This document shows positions 46,766 to 59,700 of a stretch of DNA of 64,000 nucleotides, piece after piece. Location: the NCBI RefSeq assembly GCF_040054535.1, contig NC_090797.1, positions 6,751,001 to 6,815,000 of the forward strand. Reading direction: 5' to 3'. Position numbers and translations under genes: made by a program. The DNA is from Antennarius striatus. Lineage: Eukaryota > Chordata > Actinopteri > Lophiiformes > Antennariidae. Below the pieces are notes generated by a model. That model did not search any database and was not told the DNA's origin. It saw nothing but the letters and a program-made list of their open reading frames with translations. The stretch's first letter is position 1. Each line of letters opens with the position of its first letter.

Positions 46766-47736
46766 TCATGCAATAGTTGTTCTGTAACCTTCAGAACTAA
46801 ATATACAATAAGATTAGGTATTGTTTAGCTAACATGCGCTGTTAGCACGCAAACTCTCGCTTCCTCAACTCGTCGCCTGCGTTTCCCCTTTTCAAAATAA
46901 AGGTCTCAAATTAGGTTTATTACCACTATTCTATAGCGATAATTTCCTCATCTGTCTAAAGGTAGGTTCAAGTATAAGGGATGAAGTGTCATTTGGTCAT
47001 ACCATAAAAAGAGTTAAGTTTTGGTCCCCAACATTCAAAAAAGTATGGTACATATGATAAAGCTGTCACATTTTTAGTGTCTGAAACTTCTATACTTTTT
47101 CCTGTCGTAATCTTTAGTTTCTGAAACCCTTGATTTAATTGACGCGAAATGATTCATGGGGTAACATGCAATTAAATAACAAATATACAATTTGCACATA
47201 TTTAACATTTTGTGTTAAACCACATGTCCGCTCTCAGCATTTTTGTCATTCAAGTACTGTAAAACTTACGAAATATCAAATAAATCTCACATTTATTGTT
47301 CTTACGGTTAGAACCATTTTACTCTTAATCGGAAATGTGTTAATTACATTAAAATTACTTATTTTTGGGGTTGAAATAGCATGATTTATCTGTGTTTTGG
47401 GGTTTTAAAAGTTATTTGCTCTGCAAATGTTTCCAAGTCTATCGCACATGATCAAAATACATAATGTAAGACATAGAATATAAGATAAAATATGACAGGG
47501 TTTGTTCTCTGCAGCGAAAAAGGACACTTCAAAATAAAACTTTCACATCTGCATTCTTATTGGATAATTTAACGGACGTGTTTTGATGACGTCACTACCG
47601 TCACCACCAGGGTCACATGAATTGATTCACTGCAAAATAGTCTGTATAACGTCGTTTTTTTAAATTTTTATATTTTTTTCTAGGGACATCCAATTCAAAA
47701 GTACATTATAATCGCCTAGAAACCTATAATTCCAAC
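46766..47736. promoter_or_regulatory. Shared head-to-head promoter region (zinc-finger gene and washc3)
   Basis: About 970 bases separate the two start codons. A perfect CRE, TGACGTCA, lies at 47,587-47,594, about 145 bases before the washc3 ATG. CG dinucleotides cluster near 46,830-46,880 and 47,570-47,660. No exon, repeat or RNA gene was recognised between them. Confidence 0.5.
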
Positions 47737-49894
47737 ATGGATGAAGACGGCCTACCGATTGTGGGTTCCGGCGTCGATCTGACCAAGGTTGGTAAAGAGC
47801 TGAACAGCGTCAAACTATATTTAGAATAATAATAAAACAAGAAATGAGCTGGAAATGTGTTGCAAAACAGTTATCTGAAAACTGATGGACAATGACATTC
47901 ATTGAGTAAGGTCGTTTTCCTAGCAAGTAAAGCTGGCGACAGTTTCCTTCAGCAAACGTCACTGTGCTCAGAAGGAAGCTACATTTGTTCCAAGCTAACA
48001 GTTGGGATTAAAATTTTGACAGATTAGGGGCGATCTTAATCCTAAATGTCAACGGGCTGCAAAACGTGTTGAAAGATATTGTATTCCTATCAGGAGTTTG
48101 GGTTTTATAACGCGTTAGAGTTCAGTTCATGTGTTTGACTCTTAGGACGGTAAAACCCGGCTGAGAAATGTTGTGTTTTCTAAAGGTTGTACATCTACAT
48201 GCAGGGATTGTTTCATGATAATTCCCAGCATAATGTTTTAGAGGAATAGCCACGATGGATTTATTAAAATAATTACAAATTACCACTAATTTGTTAAAAT
48301 ATCTCCTTTTGAAAGATGCAGTGATATGGGATGCCCTAGTTTCTGGAGGAAAACTTTGTCACAATTGTGGACTGGCCAAGAATCTGTTTGAAAGCTAGTG
48401 GATTGATTGAATCAGCAACAAGATCAACTCATCCACAGACTTAGTAGCAATTCTGGGTAAATTATAAAATCGATGATGGACAAAAGTTTCGAAACTGCTT
48501 TTCAGCAGAAAAAACATCTTTACCAAGTAGTTTTAAGGCATTTTCACCCTGCTGCAAAGACCTTTTGGGCTTTGCTATTAAAAAACATACAGGTGAAGGT
48601 AAATGAAGTATTGGTGAGTATTGCACCACACAAATATGCAATTTCCTTTGGAATTATTAAATCAATCATCCACCCACTCACCATGTGGCTTAGCTATATA
48701 TACTTTAATTCCATAGCTACACTACAGTAGTCATATGTACTCAGTTTTGATAAAAAATAATCTTTTTATATTTTATTACGACATCGTGAATACACACTAC
48801 ATTGCACCTTGAATGCTGTCCAAGCCTTCCCTGTCTCTGTCGTTTTCAGGTCCCTGCTATTCAACAGAGAAGAATTGTTGCCTATCTCAATCAGTTTGTG
48901 GTGCACACCGTGCGGTTCCTGAACCGGTTTTCCACAGTTTGTGAAGAAGTTTGTAAATGTTCTTATCTTTACCGTTATCTTTTGTCTTATGTCTGCAGTC
49001 CTAACTAACCCTTAACACAGTATTGATAACAACTAAATATCTACTTTCCCGCAGAAACTTGCAAACATATCTCTCCGCATACAGCAGCTTGAAACAACAC
49101 TGTGCATCTTGGAGGCCAAGGTAAGTTCTTGAGCCTCTTTAGTAATTTTGTCAGCAGTTTGTGACTGTGTACATTCACTGATCATGTGTCTAATGCTGTG
49201 AGTAGCTTTCCTCCATTCCTGGGTTGGAGGATGTCACAATAGATGGACTCAGTCAGCGGCAACCAAGTCAGGCCAATGGACTCACTACTTCAAATCAGAA
49301 TCAGACAGATGGTCAGCCAGCAGAGCCCCCTCCTCCTCCAGAGGTAAGTACACATTCTTTCCAAATCCACCATATTTTTCTGTCACACTTGACTGTGACA
49401 GGCTTATTTTCACCTTCCATAATGTTGTTAATATTTACAATTCGGTTGTAGATGGCTCCAGAGTCTGCAGGAACACAAAAAACAGAAGCAGCTGCAGACA
49501 ATGTCATGACAGTGGCTAAAGATGCACGTTATGCTCGATACCTGAAGATGGTTCAAGTGGTAAGTCATCAATAACAGTTGTTTATGGGATGTGAAGGTAA
49601 CAATTTTATCTAAATACTGTATATGTTTTATCCATCACAGGGCGTCCCAGTTATGGCTATAAGGAATAAAATGGTTTTGGAGGGGTTGGATCCGAACTTG
49701 CTCGAGTGAGTGGTCATATCTGAAACTCTTTGCATTCATGTGATTTGCTGAACAACTTTCTGAGACAGACCTGTAACATAGTCTCCACTGCCAACAACAG
49801 CACACCGGATGCCCCAGTGCCTGATGGGGAAACAGGGACCACGGAGGATGTTGGTGCCACCAGCTCTGACAGCGAATCCTCGTTCAGTGACTGA
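47737..49894 (+). CDS. washc3: WASH complex subunit 3 (CCDC53)
   Basis: Seven exons: 47737-47787, 48850-48948, 49055-49120, 49206-49343, 49452-49559, 49641-49705, 49801-49894, giving 206 residues (human 194). MDEDGLPIVGSGVDLTK, VPAIQQRRIVAYLNQFVVHT, FLNRFSTVCEEKLANISLRI and ARYLKMVQVGVPVMAIRNKM are nearly identical to human CCDC53. The protein is a small coiled-coil subunit of the WASH complex, which drives Arp2/3 actin assembly on endosomes for cargo sorting. A less conserved Pro/Gln/Thr-rich linker, encoded by exon 4, accounts for the extra length. The C-terminus ends in the acidic serine tail SDSESSFSD as in human. It is convergent with dram1. Confidence 0.97.
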
Positions 49895-51090
49895 TATCTT
49901 TCATCTGTCCCTGCCACTGAAAAGCTTCATGCGAAGTCCATCCATTATTCAGAACTGCTGTAGGCAGCTACTCAGAAGGAGAATTTGGGGTAACTGTAGC
50001 AGTGATGAGCAAATGCAAGTGCCTGAAACATTAGAATCCAACCACAGTGATTGTAATTTCAATGTGTAATTTCATTCATCATCATCCTTTCACTGCTTAA
50101 GTTTTGATTTTGACAAATCATTTTCAGTTTTTGACAAATGGTTTTCCATATTGAGTGTCTGCAGACTGATAGGAGAAATTAATTGTTGTGCAGAAAGTAA
50201 AAATATACTGACAACTTTGGGGGATCTTCTTTTTTCCACATTAATGTGACAAGTAAGATATTTCCAGACACTCATCAAAGATTCAGCCTCTTTGTAATGA
50301 GCTCTACGGGAGACAAATGCATATTGCTGTCATTATGGAGCATTTTAATAAAGTTATTTCAGGAATATTATTATGATTTAAAAAAATTATATAGTCATTC
50401 CAGAAATATGGAGTTTCACAGAATACTTACAGTATAGGCTTTTGTGTTTTTCCTTTTGTTTTTTGTTTGTTTACTTTTTTTGGAGCATTAAACTTTGTGG
50501 TTTTAATATGTCAATATTAACATCAATCAGAATCTACAAGTTGCACTTGAGAAGCCCTGAGGATTTCAGGCGTTTTAGGTTCACGTGGATCTCTTTTTAC
50601 AGTTCCAAGGAGTCAAACATGGTCATGTTGGAGAAACAAATGCTAAACACATTCTGTATAAGGAGTCTGTTCTGTTGTTGCTATCAGACAAAATGTCCTG
50701 GTTTTGAATGGATGGTCTTTATTGTCCACACAAGTCTGTTTTTTGAAAATGTAGCACAGTTTCTAAAAAATTATCGATTACATTTTCTGTATGTCTTGGT
50801 AAGTGAGAAATGTAGAATGTATGTCAACAATAAAATGCAACAAATCAATAATGAATGTTGGCAGTCAAAGAAAGACTGCATATTTTCCTGTCATGGTTTT
50901 TATTTGATTAGAACTTGTGATTAAATAAAAAGTTGGTAAACTGCTTTAGCACAAGTGAAACTGCATTCATGACATTTCTAATAATGTTAACTACACTATC
51001 ATTACTGTTAAAATCTGAGGGTGGAGAAGCTTGGGAAGCACTTTATAAACAGGAGTTTGGGATCTGTAATAAACAAGCAGACAGTTTGAT
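49895..51090 (+). other. washc3 3' UTR region
   Basis: No coding exon. AATAAA occurs at about 50,347, 50,829 and 51,068, so several alternative 3' ends are possible. The last lies 38 bases from the opposing dram1 signal. Confidence 0.5.
51068..51073 (+). terminator. Distal washc3 polyadenylation signal
   Basis: Canonical AATAAA, facing an AATAAA of the opposite strand at 51,106-51,111. Confidence 0.4.
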
Positions 51091-51105
51091 TAAAAAATGT
51101 GTACA

Positions 51106-51111
51106 TTTATT
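51106..51111 (-). terminator. Candidate dram1 polyadenylation signal
   Basis: Minus-strand AATAAA about 1.24 kb past the dram1 stop. Use of this site would make the dram1 and washc3 3' ends overlap. Confidence 0.4.
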
Positions 51112-52345
51112 TTGAAAGTCTAACAGAACACCAGAAAAGTACTGGCCAGACCAATAAAGCAGCTGATACTCAATGTAAAAGGGTATCTTCTATTTTGGCA
51201 GTTACTCAAGTATTTTCTTTTTATCAGCTGATATCATAAGTTTATAGTCATAGTCACAGTCAATCTTATTGTCAAATGTACCATGTATGTATGACATATA
51301 GCACAGAAATTACAGTCCTCTCAGATGTTAAAGTTGATTGAAAACGCAAAGTTCTATACTGTCTGGGTATCTTCAGTTCAATTCATTCAGGTTTTTTTTT
51401 CAATTGAATTGAAAGTAACCTGACAGTATTTCTTCATCTTCCCATTTGTCCAGATGTTATTTTCTCCCAAAAGGCTTCAAAGCCTCTTCAATTGTGCCCA
51501 GGGTCTTCCTAGTGTCACAGAACATGTACCACCAGTAATGGTATAAAAGAGTCGAAACCGACACAAGCTTCAATTATTGTTAAAAATCTGAAGGCTAATA
51601 ATGTGCGTAATACTTGAATTCTTACCCTTATAAAACCAAGAACAACATGCAGACCAATCACAGCCCGTTGCATTTGAAAATTCTGTTGTGCAACAAACAA
51701 TCTGCATTTGACTGTAAAGTGACCTGAATCTAATTATACTGTATGAACTGTTTCCAGGCTGCAGATGTTTACAAAATCTTCACAGTAAATGTACTGAAAA
51801 TCGACAAAACAGTATCAGCTGAAACCCTTCAATATAGTTTACAGTGAGTCCTAACACACAGTTTGCAGTAATGTAAAAAAGAACAACTTTGAGCATTTGA
51901 ACTATAACCCCACTTCAAGTGACAACTGTGTTTCACTTGAGTGGAATTCCCACTTAACCACATGAATGCTAGTCATGTATTCTCCATGTAATGAGCTACT
52001 TTTATTAGTAGTCACAAGTCACACAGGATATGTCATATTGGTGTGGCAACAGTTTCGAACAAAGTGCAAGGTGGCTTTATGGCACCCAGAGCAATAATAA
52101 CTATAAAATTATGTCAGATTGTATAAAAAAATCACAAAAATATAGGATGTGTTTCTCCTCCAGGCAATGATTTAAAGAACAAAAGTACCCACAAATTTAT
52201 GATATGTGACACAAAACCTTGCTGTAAAAATCCATGCTTGGAAATATAAACATTTGATTCACATAAGATAACTGCATCTCCATTTTAAAATTTAAAAAGT
52301 GACATTCATACATAATATTGCTGGTTGTTGGGAGATTGATCCTTA
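51112..52345 (-). other. dram1 3' UTR region
   Basis: No coding exon supported. AT-rich, without a recognised repeat. Confidence 0.45.
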
Positions 52346-54801
52346 CTACTCCTCGTATTCTGTTGTCACTTTTAGGGTGAACAGCTGCAGGAAATAAAAA
52401 TGGACAGTGGTAAGGAGAGGACAAGAAACAAAAAAAAGAAAAGAATTGTGTGTGATGGTGTAATGATCACCTTGAAATCATCTATGTATGTGAGGAAGAA
52501 GAAGATGAAGCTGAAGGCAACAATCCACTCACACACGGCACTGGCTAAATAGAAGGAATAGCCCTGAAGGGAGGATGCAGACGCTGCCGTCAGTAGATAT
52601 TCAACAAGTGTAAAGTGTTACCACAACACTTCCATTATCAATTAGATTTGACTGTAATGTTGTAGTTTGTTTAAATGGATAAATGTGAAAATGGTTATCC
52701 TAAATTCAAAAGTACAATATTTTAACATCAAAAGAGTGTTTGTCTGATTAACAGTCCAAACAGAACTGGAATTAAATAATTTTGAGACTCCACTGATCAT
52801 TAAAAGCAGCTTTTCATGATGAATATGGAGATATACCCTAACTAAACTCTTTTAAGCTATTTAAATTATTTTTCTGTCATTTGTTTTTGCAAACGGCTGT
52901 TATTATTTATTGTTACCAATAAACCTATTATTGGATGGGAGATGAATGACCGTGTGTGCTGGAGCTGCTGTCATTTGTTCAGAGAACGCTGGACAAACTC
53001 CATCTGTCCAGCTGAACTATACTTAATGTACTATTTAAAAATTGTTTACAGTCTTAACCATAATTCCTGGTTTGGAATCATCAGGAAAAAGAACATTTTT
53101 TGAATATAAATGATTATTTATCTGTCTGTTGACTCATTTTTACAGTTTTTAACTACCTTAAATGACATAGTAACAAAGCTAGCCCACCTTATCATTGGGG
53201 TCTCTGTGGAGTGTGGATTGTCTCCCAAAGAACGCACAGATGACAGCTGTTTTATACATGAAGGAAAACGGAATTTAGAAATTACTGGCATTTGTAATGC
53301 TGAAGCATGTTAACATATAAAAACAGTCTTTTTTTTTTCTTCTGTGGAAGGATACTGGGGAAAAACGCCACAGTAGCAATGACGGCAACTATCAAACGTG
53401 CTCGACACACACACACGGATGATCCAAATGGAAAGACTCGATATGATATCACAGTCTGGAGGATTGCATAAACAACACCAGGGACGAAGAATAGCAGTGC
53501 TCCTATGTCATGAACTGCTTCCACGGCTGTTTCCTGCAATTGTCACATTACAATATACAGCATTAAACATGACATTAAGTTATTTTACTGACTCAAATGT
53601 GCACCATGTGTGAACACACACCTGGAAGGTTGCGACAACACACATGCCAAAACATGAGATCATCCCAAGCACGAGAGCAGCTTTATTTAGACACGGTTTC
53701 AGCAATCCTGTGTCTCTGGTCAGCTTCTCCACATACTTGTACCTGGCGTACATGGTGGCTGTTGCTGTGAAAAAGTAAATTATGTATTTGTCATAATGTT
53801 AGGGACCTCTAAGCTGTTTATCAGAGGTGTGTCACTAATTAAAAAAAAGATTTCGAATATGATCTTGTTGGAGTATCATTAGTTGTTCGTGTCCAAGCTT
53901 TTTTTAAAAATATTTTACCCAATTATTGATTTTCACGATGTTATGAAACCTTTAAAAAGATCTTGCACAGATGAAGAAAATCAAAAAGTTATTTACAATC
54001 CAGCTCAAGATGAATAATTGCCTCCTTTGATCTACTTTTACACACAATTTAAATGAGCTGAAAACTTTTGAAGTGTCTTGTGAATTTCAGATAAGCTCAG
54101 TGAGATAAACAGTTGCTTATATCCCGAGAGATGAAATCTACTTTCAATTTCAGAAAAGAGGAAATCTCTGGAAGTTTTGGTTCCTTTATAGAAAAAGTCC
54201 AAAGTTGCTTAGTGGTTTAGGTCAGAGGTGAGAAAAACAAAATAAATGCATAAATACAAACCTGCACATGCAGCGATGAATGTCATCAGGCCAAAAATGC
54301 AGCTCTCTGGGGGATTTGCACCTGTGTCACTGAAAAGTGGAAAAAACCCCAAACAAACATCTGTGTTTCAGCTGTTGTTGAATGTGTACATACTAAATCA
54401 TGACTTCAACAATGAATGTCTTTCAGTTTGAAATTTATTTTCTGGACACCTATTAAAATAAAAAGTAAAAAGACATAAACCTCTATGTCTCCTAAACCAG
54501 CTCAAGTGTAGATGGAGTTCGGGTACCACCCAAGTGGAGGAAAGCCAGGAAGGAAAACGAAACTCAAAAAGTGTTTCAAGTTTCACAGAGATCGCGAAAA
54601 ATATTGTGTCTAGAAGTCCGAATAGACTCAGCAAAGCCTTGCTGAATGAGTTAAGGTAAATAAAACTTACCTTATGTATGGGAAGACTGGGTCCACATCA
54701 TGTTTGAGAAGCGCAATCAGATAAGAAATAATGAAAGTACAGGAGGACCAGATGACAAGAAAGGCGGGCAGAAAGCAGAGTCCTTGCATGAACCAGAACA
54801 T
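52346..54801 (-). CDS. dram1: DNA damage-regulated autophagy modulator 1
   Basis: Seven exons in translation order: 54671-54801, 54262-54329, 53622-53764, 53356-53533, 53188-53246, 52471-52563, 52346-52384, giving 236 residues (human 238). Phases fit at each junction. Diagnostic segments are MFWFMQGLCFLPAFLVIWSS, DTGANPPESCIFGLMTFI, CFGMCVVATFQETAVEAVHD and SAVCEWIVAFSFIFFFLTYI. DRAM1 is a six-helix lysosomal membrane protein that links stress, including p53 signalling in mammals, to autophagy and cell death. The start is at the ATG of MFWFMQ, since the open upstream frame has no homology. The fourth donor (CCCCA before GTATCC) and the small fifth exon were placed by phase and by HRDPNDKGYSFY. 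The last intron is only 86 bases. dram1 is head-to-head with gnptab. Confidence 0.95.
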
Positions 54802-55659
54802 CTCGGACGGGTCCGTCACACGCAGAGCGGAGCGACACACAGCCACCGGGGGACGTGGAGGAACGGCTCTCACATGGTGGTGGGAATAAATCTGATCTAA
54901 GCAGATGTGTACAGTAACCTCTTCCTCTAAAAGATCCCCCTGCAGTCCTGCCTACGCAAAAAAAAAAAAAAAATTCACACACACTCAACAGCGCTTCCTC
55001 TCTCCCTTCATCTTACTTTCTTTTTGTGGAGGAGTTCGTTGGTTCCTGTAATAACAGTGACGGGAAGTGTGGAAGTGGAGGGGGGGGGGGGGTTATGTAT
55101 TCAAATAATGTTAAATTTAACTTTAATTATAGTATAAAAGCGTAAATGTGCGCTGAAGCCTTTTGGAAATGCACCTTTGAGTTTATTTTAACATGTATTT
55201 GGGTAGTTTGTGTTCTTTATTCACTTTTCATGATAATTTTACTTTGACTAATAGCACAAAATAACTGGAATAAAGAAACAGAATAAAAACAAAATTACAC
55301 CAAACATGTGAGTCCAATACAACATTACACACCATCAGCTGTCAGCATGTCAGCAGCGATAACAGCAGGGACCTCATGAACCCACCCCAACTCCTGGTGA
55401 CGTCAGTGGAATGGCCGCTTACTGCGGGTGAGCCAGGGGATTTTTTGTTGTTAGCCAATTTGCATCCAAAATAAATGCAAAATCCCAGATAAAATGCATG
55501 TTTGCACCAAGTGGGCCAGACGACACAGAAGATGTAAAAATGGGACAAAAAATTATGATGAACGCATTTCTGCGTAACACTGTAGAGTGAAGCGGAGTTA
55601 ACACAAACGATTCAACAGCCACTTGAAAGAAAAAGAGGGGAAATTTTTCTTCACCTGTG

Positions 55660-55990
55660 GCTCAAACACATTATTAGTCTTGAGTTTGATTCCTTTCTGA
55701 ATGGAGTTTGTATCTTCTCCCCATGTCTGCATGGGTTCTCTCCAGTTTCTCTGGCTTCCTCCCGCCACCAAAACATACAATTTACATAAAAAATTGTCTG
55801 TAGGTGTGACTGTCAGCTTGTGTGTTTGACTTTCATGTGGCCCCATGATAAGCTGGCAACTTATTCTGGGTGTACCCTGCCTCTTGCCCCGCAGTCAGCT
55901 GGGATAGGCCCGCCCGCAGCTGACCTGTGACCTGTAAGGTGGATAAAGCAGCTGTAGAGGAGAGGATAGCAGTCAAGAAAATGAATGGAT
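55660..55990. repeat. Common fish interspersed repeat
   Basis: GGAGTTTGTATCTTCTCCCC, TGTCTGCATGGGTTCTCTCC, CTGTAGGTGTGACTGTCAG and GTACCCTGCCTCTTGCCCC follow in the order of a repeat that is very abundant in percomorph genomes and probably derived from a non-LTR element. The copy is diverged and ends GAAAATGAATGGATG. Confidence 0.65.
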
Positions 55991-56536
55991 GTTCATGGTG
56001 CCACTCACTAAAGCCCAAGCATGTTGGACAGTATTTGATCTCAGGAGTGCCCACCATCCACACAGGCCTGGAAATAGTGTCATTTCAGGCTGTAACGGGT
56101 GAGATTGTCTCGGTATCAGACATGAATCTTTTTCTGAGGTGCAGTAGATATATAGATTCTTCTTCTGAGCTATTGATGTGATAAATGTGGGCAATCTATC
56201 ATTCATATCAAATGAAGCACAGAACCATCCTCCTAGGAACTCAAATTTATGTATGCATATTTCCATTTAAATTACACTTAACTCAGTTTTTAACTTCAGA
56301 TTTTGCATAAAGGATCGATTTTGTTTGGGAATGAACACAATGCAGTGCTGGTTTTGTTTTTTGTTTTTCAAATTTTATATACTGGTCTGATCCCCGAAGG
56401 AAAACATTATGTTTCACTGTTCACATATCAACTATTCACCCAGCCATTAAACCGACTATGCGTTTATTTACGTAGACAAGTGACTAACCCTTATCTTTTC
56501 CAGTAGACCCTGAATGCAGCACAGCTCTGCTCCTCT

Positions 56537-56550
56537 CCACTAGGGGGCGA
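56537..56550 (+). promoter_or_regulatory. CTCF-type motif CCACTAGGGGGCGA
   Basis: The 14 bases match the CTCF core consensus closely. The site lies about 220 bases before the gnptab start codon, in the interval shared with dram1. Binding is not shown by sequence alone. Confidence 0.55.
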
Positions 56551-56768
56551 CATCCAGTTCTGAGCGTAGAAGCACCGGCGCCGGTTGTAGCGTCATCACC
56601 GTCGAGAAAGCGGTGAGCGTTATGGGTGTCATGTGTCTCGGTCTGGCTGTTCGGCAGGCAGCGATCAGCTGACACATTCGTGTTCTTTCTAATATCTAAT
56701 TGCTTAATCTAGTCCGTGAACCTGCGTTTGTTGAGTGCATGCAGCGCTATGCTTCGCCCAGGAGAACC

Positions 56769-59700
56769 ATGGTAGTCGTCAACTCCGTGCTGAAGCTGCT
56801 CCAGCGGCAGACGTACACCTGTCTGTCCCACCGATACGGGCTCTACCTCTGCTTCGGGGGGCTCGTCCTCATGATAGTTTCTGCTTTCCAGTTCGGAGAG
56901 GTGAGGTTCATTTGCTTTCTCAACTCCAGTCTGTTATTTGCAACTAGTTTTGTTTGTTTTTTTGTCTGACGTCACGTTCTCGACCGCTATGGCTTCATTG
57001 TCGTGAGTAAACACGACAGACTCCACTCAGAAAAATGGAAAGTTAAAGAGATCGAGCTCCTCCGGACACAGACGTGGCTCTGCAGAGTTGATCAGGGCGT
57101 GTAGTGAATCCTTATGGCGGTCGAGCCAATTCGGTTTCATAATGAATCACTGTTTTTGACTTATTTAACGATTAACCCGGGTTATCTCACACAATAAAAT
57201 CAAGTTTCAAACTGAAGTCATTCAATATGCCCGGTTGTGCAAATCATTTGTCAACAAAGGAACTTTCCAGTTTGTGTTTTGTGAGAGCCTTGAAGGTTTG
57301 GAGGTAATAACACGTGTAGCTTCTAATTCTGTCTTCTCTCTGCACAGTTAGTGGTGGAGTGGAGTCGGGACCAGTATCACGTTCTGTTTGATTCCTACAG
57401 GGATAATGTTGGTGGAAAATCCTTCCAAAGCAGGTGAGAAATAAAGACACCATTTATGAACCCTTGAGGTATTACCTTTTTCAAGCTGTATGCAAAATCT
57501 CAGAAGCAACTTGATGAGATGGCATGACGTGGCTGAAGGTCTGCGAAGACCTTCCATCATACCTTCAAAGACAGTTGAGAAAAAGAGCTGGAGGAGATTA
57601 AAAGTGTATTAATAAAATCAACGTCAGGCTTGAGTTAGGAGGACTGTCTTGAGTGAGTTGTGTTTCTTTCTGCAGGCTCTGTTTACCCATGCCTATTGAC
57701 GTGGTGTACACATGGGTGAACGGCACGGACGTCGCCCTGCTGAAGGAACTGAAGGTTGTGAAGGAGCAAATGGAGGAAGAACAAAGAGCTCTGAGGTAGC
57801 TGTGGCTGCAGTGCCTGTGAGAATGAAGAGTGACTGTAAAATGAAATGGAAACTTTTTTCCTGACCTGCAGCATACAGCCGCCGGGTGCAAACAATCTCA
57901 GGTTCCTTGACTTAATCACAATGCAGACGGAATTAGCACACAAGCTTGAAAAAGCAGCATTATTGTTTTCAGTCTGATTGTCTTGTTCAGACATTGCCCC
58001 CAGAGCAAGAGATTAAAGGTTAGAGGAACTCTGAGGAGATAGATTCTTTGGTGTTTTGACATGAAAAAATAAGTGGAAGCACTGCAGTTATTTTGTTGAT
58101 TTGCTTTTATTGACTTATTTAAACACAACCATGCAGTATTGTTACCTTGGTTAGAATAAAATGAGAATATTTTGAATTCAGTGATGTTTTTTGCACACAG
58201 GGAACGTCTGGGGAAGAATGCAAACGAGACAACCGAAATGCCAAAAGACAGGTGAGACCAAAGATAAGGATGAGTGGTCAGTGTGGATAAAGTATTCTTT
58301 TATGCTCTATTTGATTTTGTATTTTGCGGTGCTATGGCATCGCACCCGGAGTGTCCCCTGCCTCTCACCCATAAGTCTGCTGGATAGGCTCCAGCAACCC
58401 CCGTGACCTGCAAAAGTGGAAGAAGAGGATAAGAAGATGAATTATTTTGTATTGTAATTTTACTTACAATATTGCCACAGGTTTCTTAATATTGCTGAAG
58501 ATACACTCCACAATAAAACCCTTTTGTGTATTGCAACTATATTTTAGATTATCAAACTACAAAACCCCGAAATTATCCTAAAGTTGCCTAAACACTTCTC
58601 CTGAACGGTTTAAACAGATCATGAGTAGAACTTACTGGGTATTATTTTGTGCTTAATTTAGATGAATGAATCCCAGATAAAAATCATGCAAATCAAATAT
58701 TTGTGTGAGGTCATGCTCTTTGATTTGTAGCATTGTCCCATTGTTTATTGAACCAGCTCTTCCACATGTTCTAGTTGAATGGATGCGACAGAAGGAACAA
58801 TTTGGTTTAATGTTGCCAAGAGCTTTGTTTGTGTCTGTCGCGACTTTTTGCTTTAGGATTTCTGCAATGCTAGAAATGACTGTTGGAAGTGACAATGAAA
58901 CAACGTTGTGAAAAAAACAACTGATAGTGATGTGGAAAGCAGACGCTGAGCCGGGTAAACGGCAGAGATGTAATTCAAGTGTAAACCAGTGGAACCAGTC
59001 AGGGAAGGTTATCTGATAGAGCTATTAAACAACAGATGTTTAGGGTTGTTGTTTTTCTTTTTTAAGCGATTGCTTCCTGGAGGTAAAACAAATGAAGATA
59101 CAATAAATCTCACATTATCTGATTATATCTAAACAGTTCTACCCTGCAGCATGGATAGAACGTGTGAATCTTAAAACCAAAAATGAAGTGATATCTGGCA
59201 GGTCTTTTGACCTAATTTAATTATATATCGACATAAACATGAATTTCTATTTTGCTGAATCTGGATCTAATATTATTGTCTTGATAGAATTGACCTTTTA
59301 ATCCCTTCGAATGACTCAGCATTGTGTCAGCTCCATACTGGTGTCACATCTCTACTTTTCTCTGTTACAAGAATGTGACGCGGCACATATCGACCCCATC
59401 ACAATATAGATTCCAATCAGTTAGTGGTGGAACAGTATGAGTTGCTTTTTCATTTTGTTTCTTTGTTGATTGACACTATTCAGAAAAATATTAATAAAAT
59501 GTTTAAAAAAAACCTGATAAAGTGATCCACAGTCTGCATCGCCTCAAGGATCCACTTGAAATTTTATTGAATCCATCGTCGGCTCAACATCGTCAGAATC
59601 CTTTATTTAATTTTAGTTATTTTTCATAATAATTATAACGTAATAATAACAATAAATGAATATTAATAATAGACATGACTGATGACACATCATTCTCCAG

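Larger units (their letters stand above)
54802..56768. promoter_or_regulatory. Head-to-head intergenic region dram1/gnptab
   Basis: About 2 kb between start codons. It holds an A14 run and G13 run, a dispersed repeat at about 55.66-55.99 kb and a CTCF-type motif at 56,537-56,550. CG dinucleotides cluster next to both start codons. No coding exon recognised. Confidence 0.5.

Noticed and set aside
50442-50924. 160-codon plus-strand open frame downstream of washc3
   Set aside because: It lies in the washc3 3' UTR region, is rich in Phe, Cys and Leu as expected of T-rich DNA, and has no domain. Not supported.
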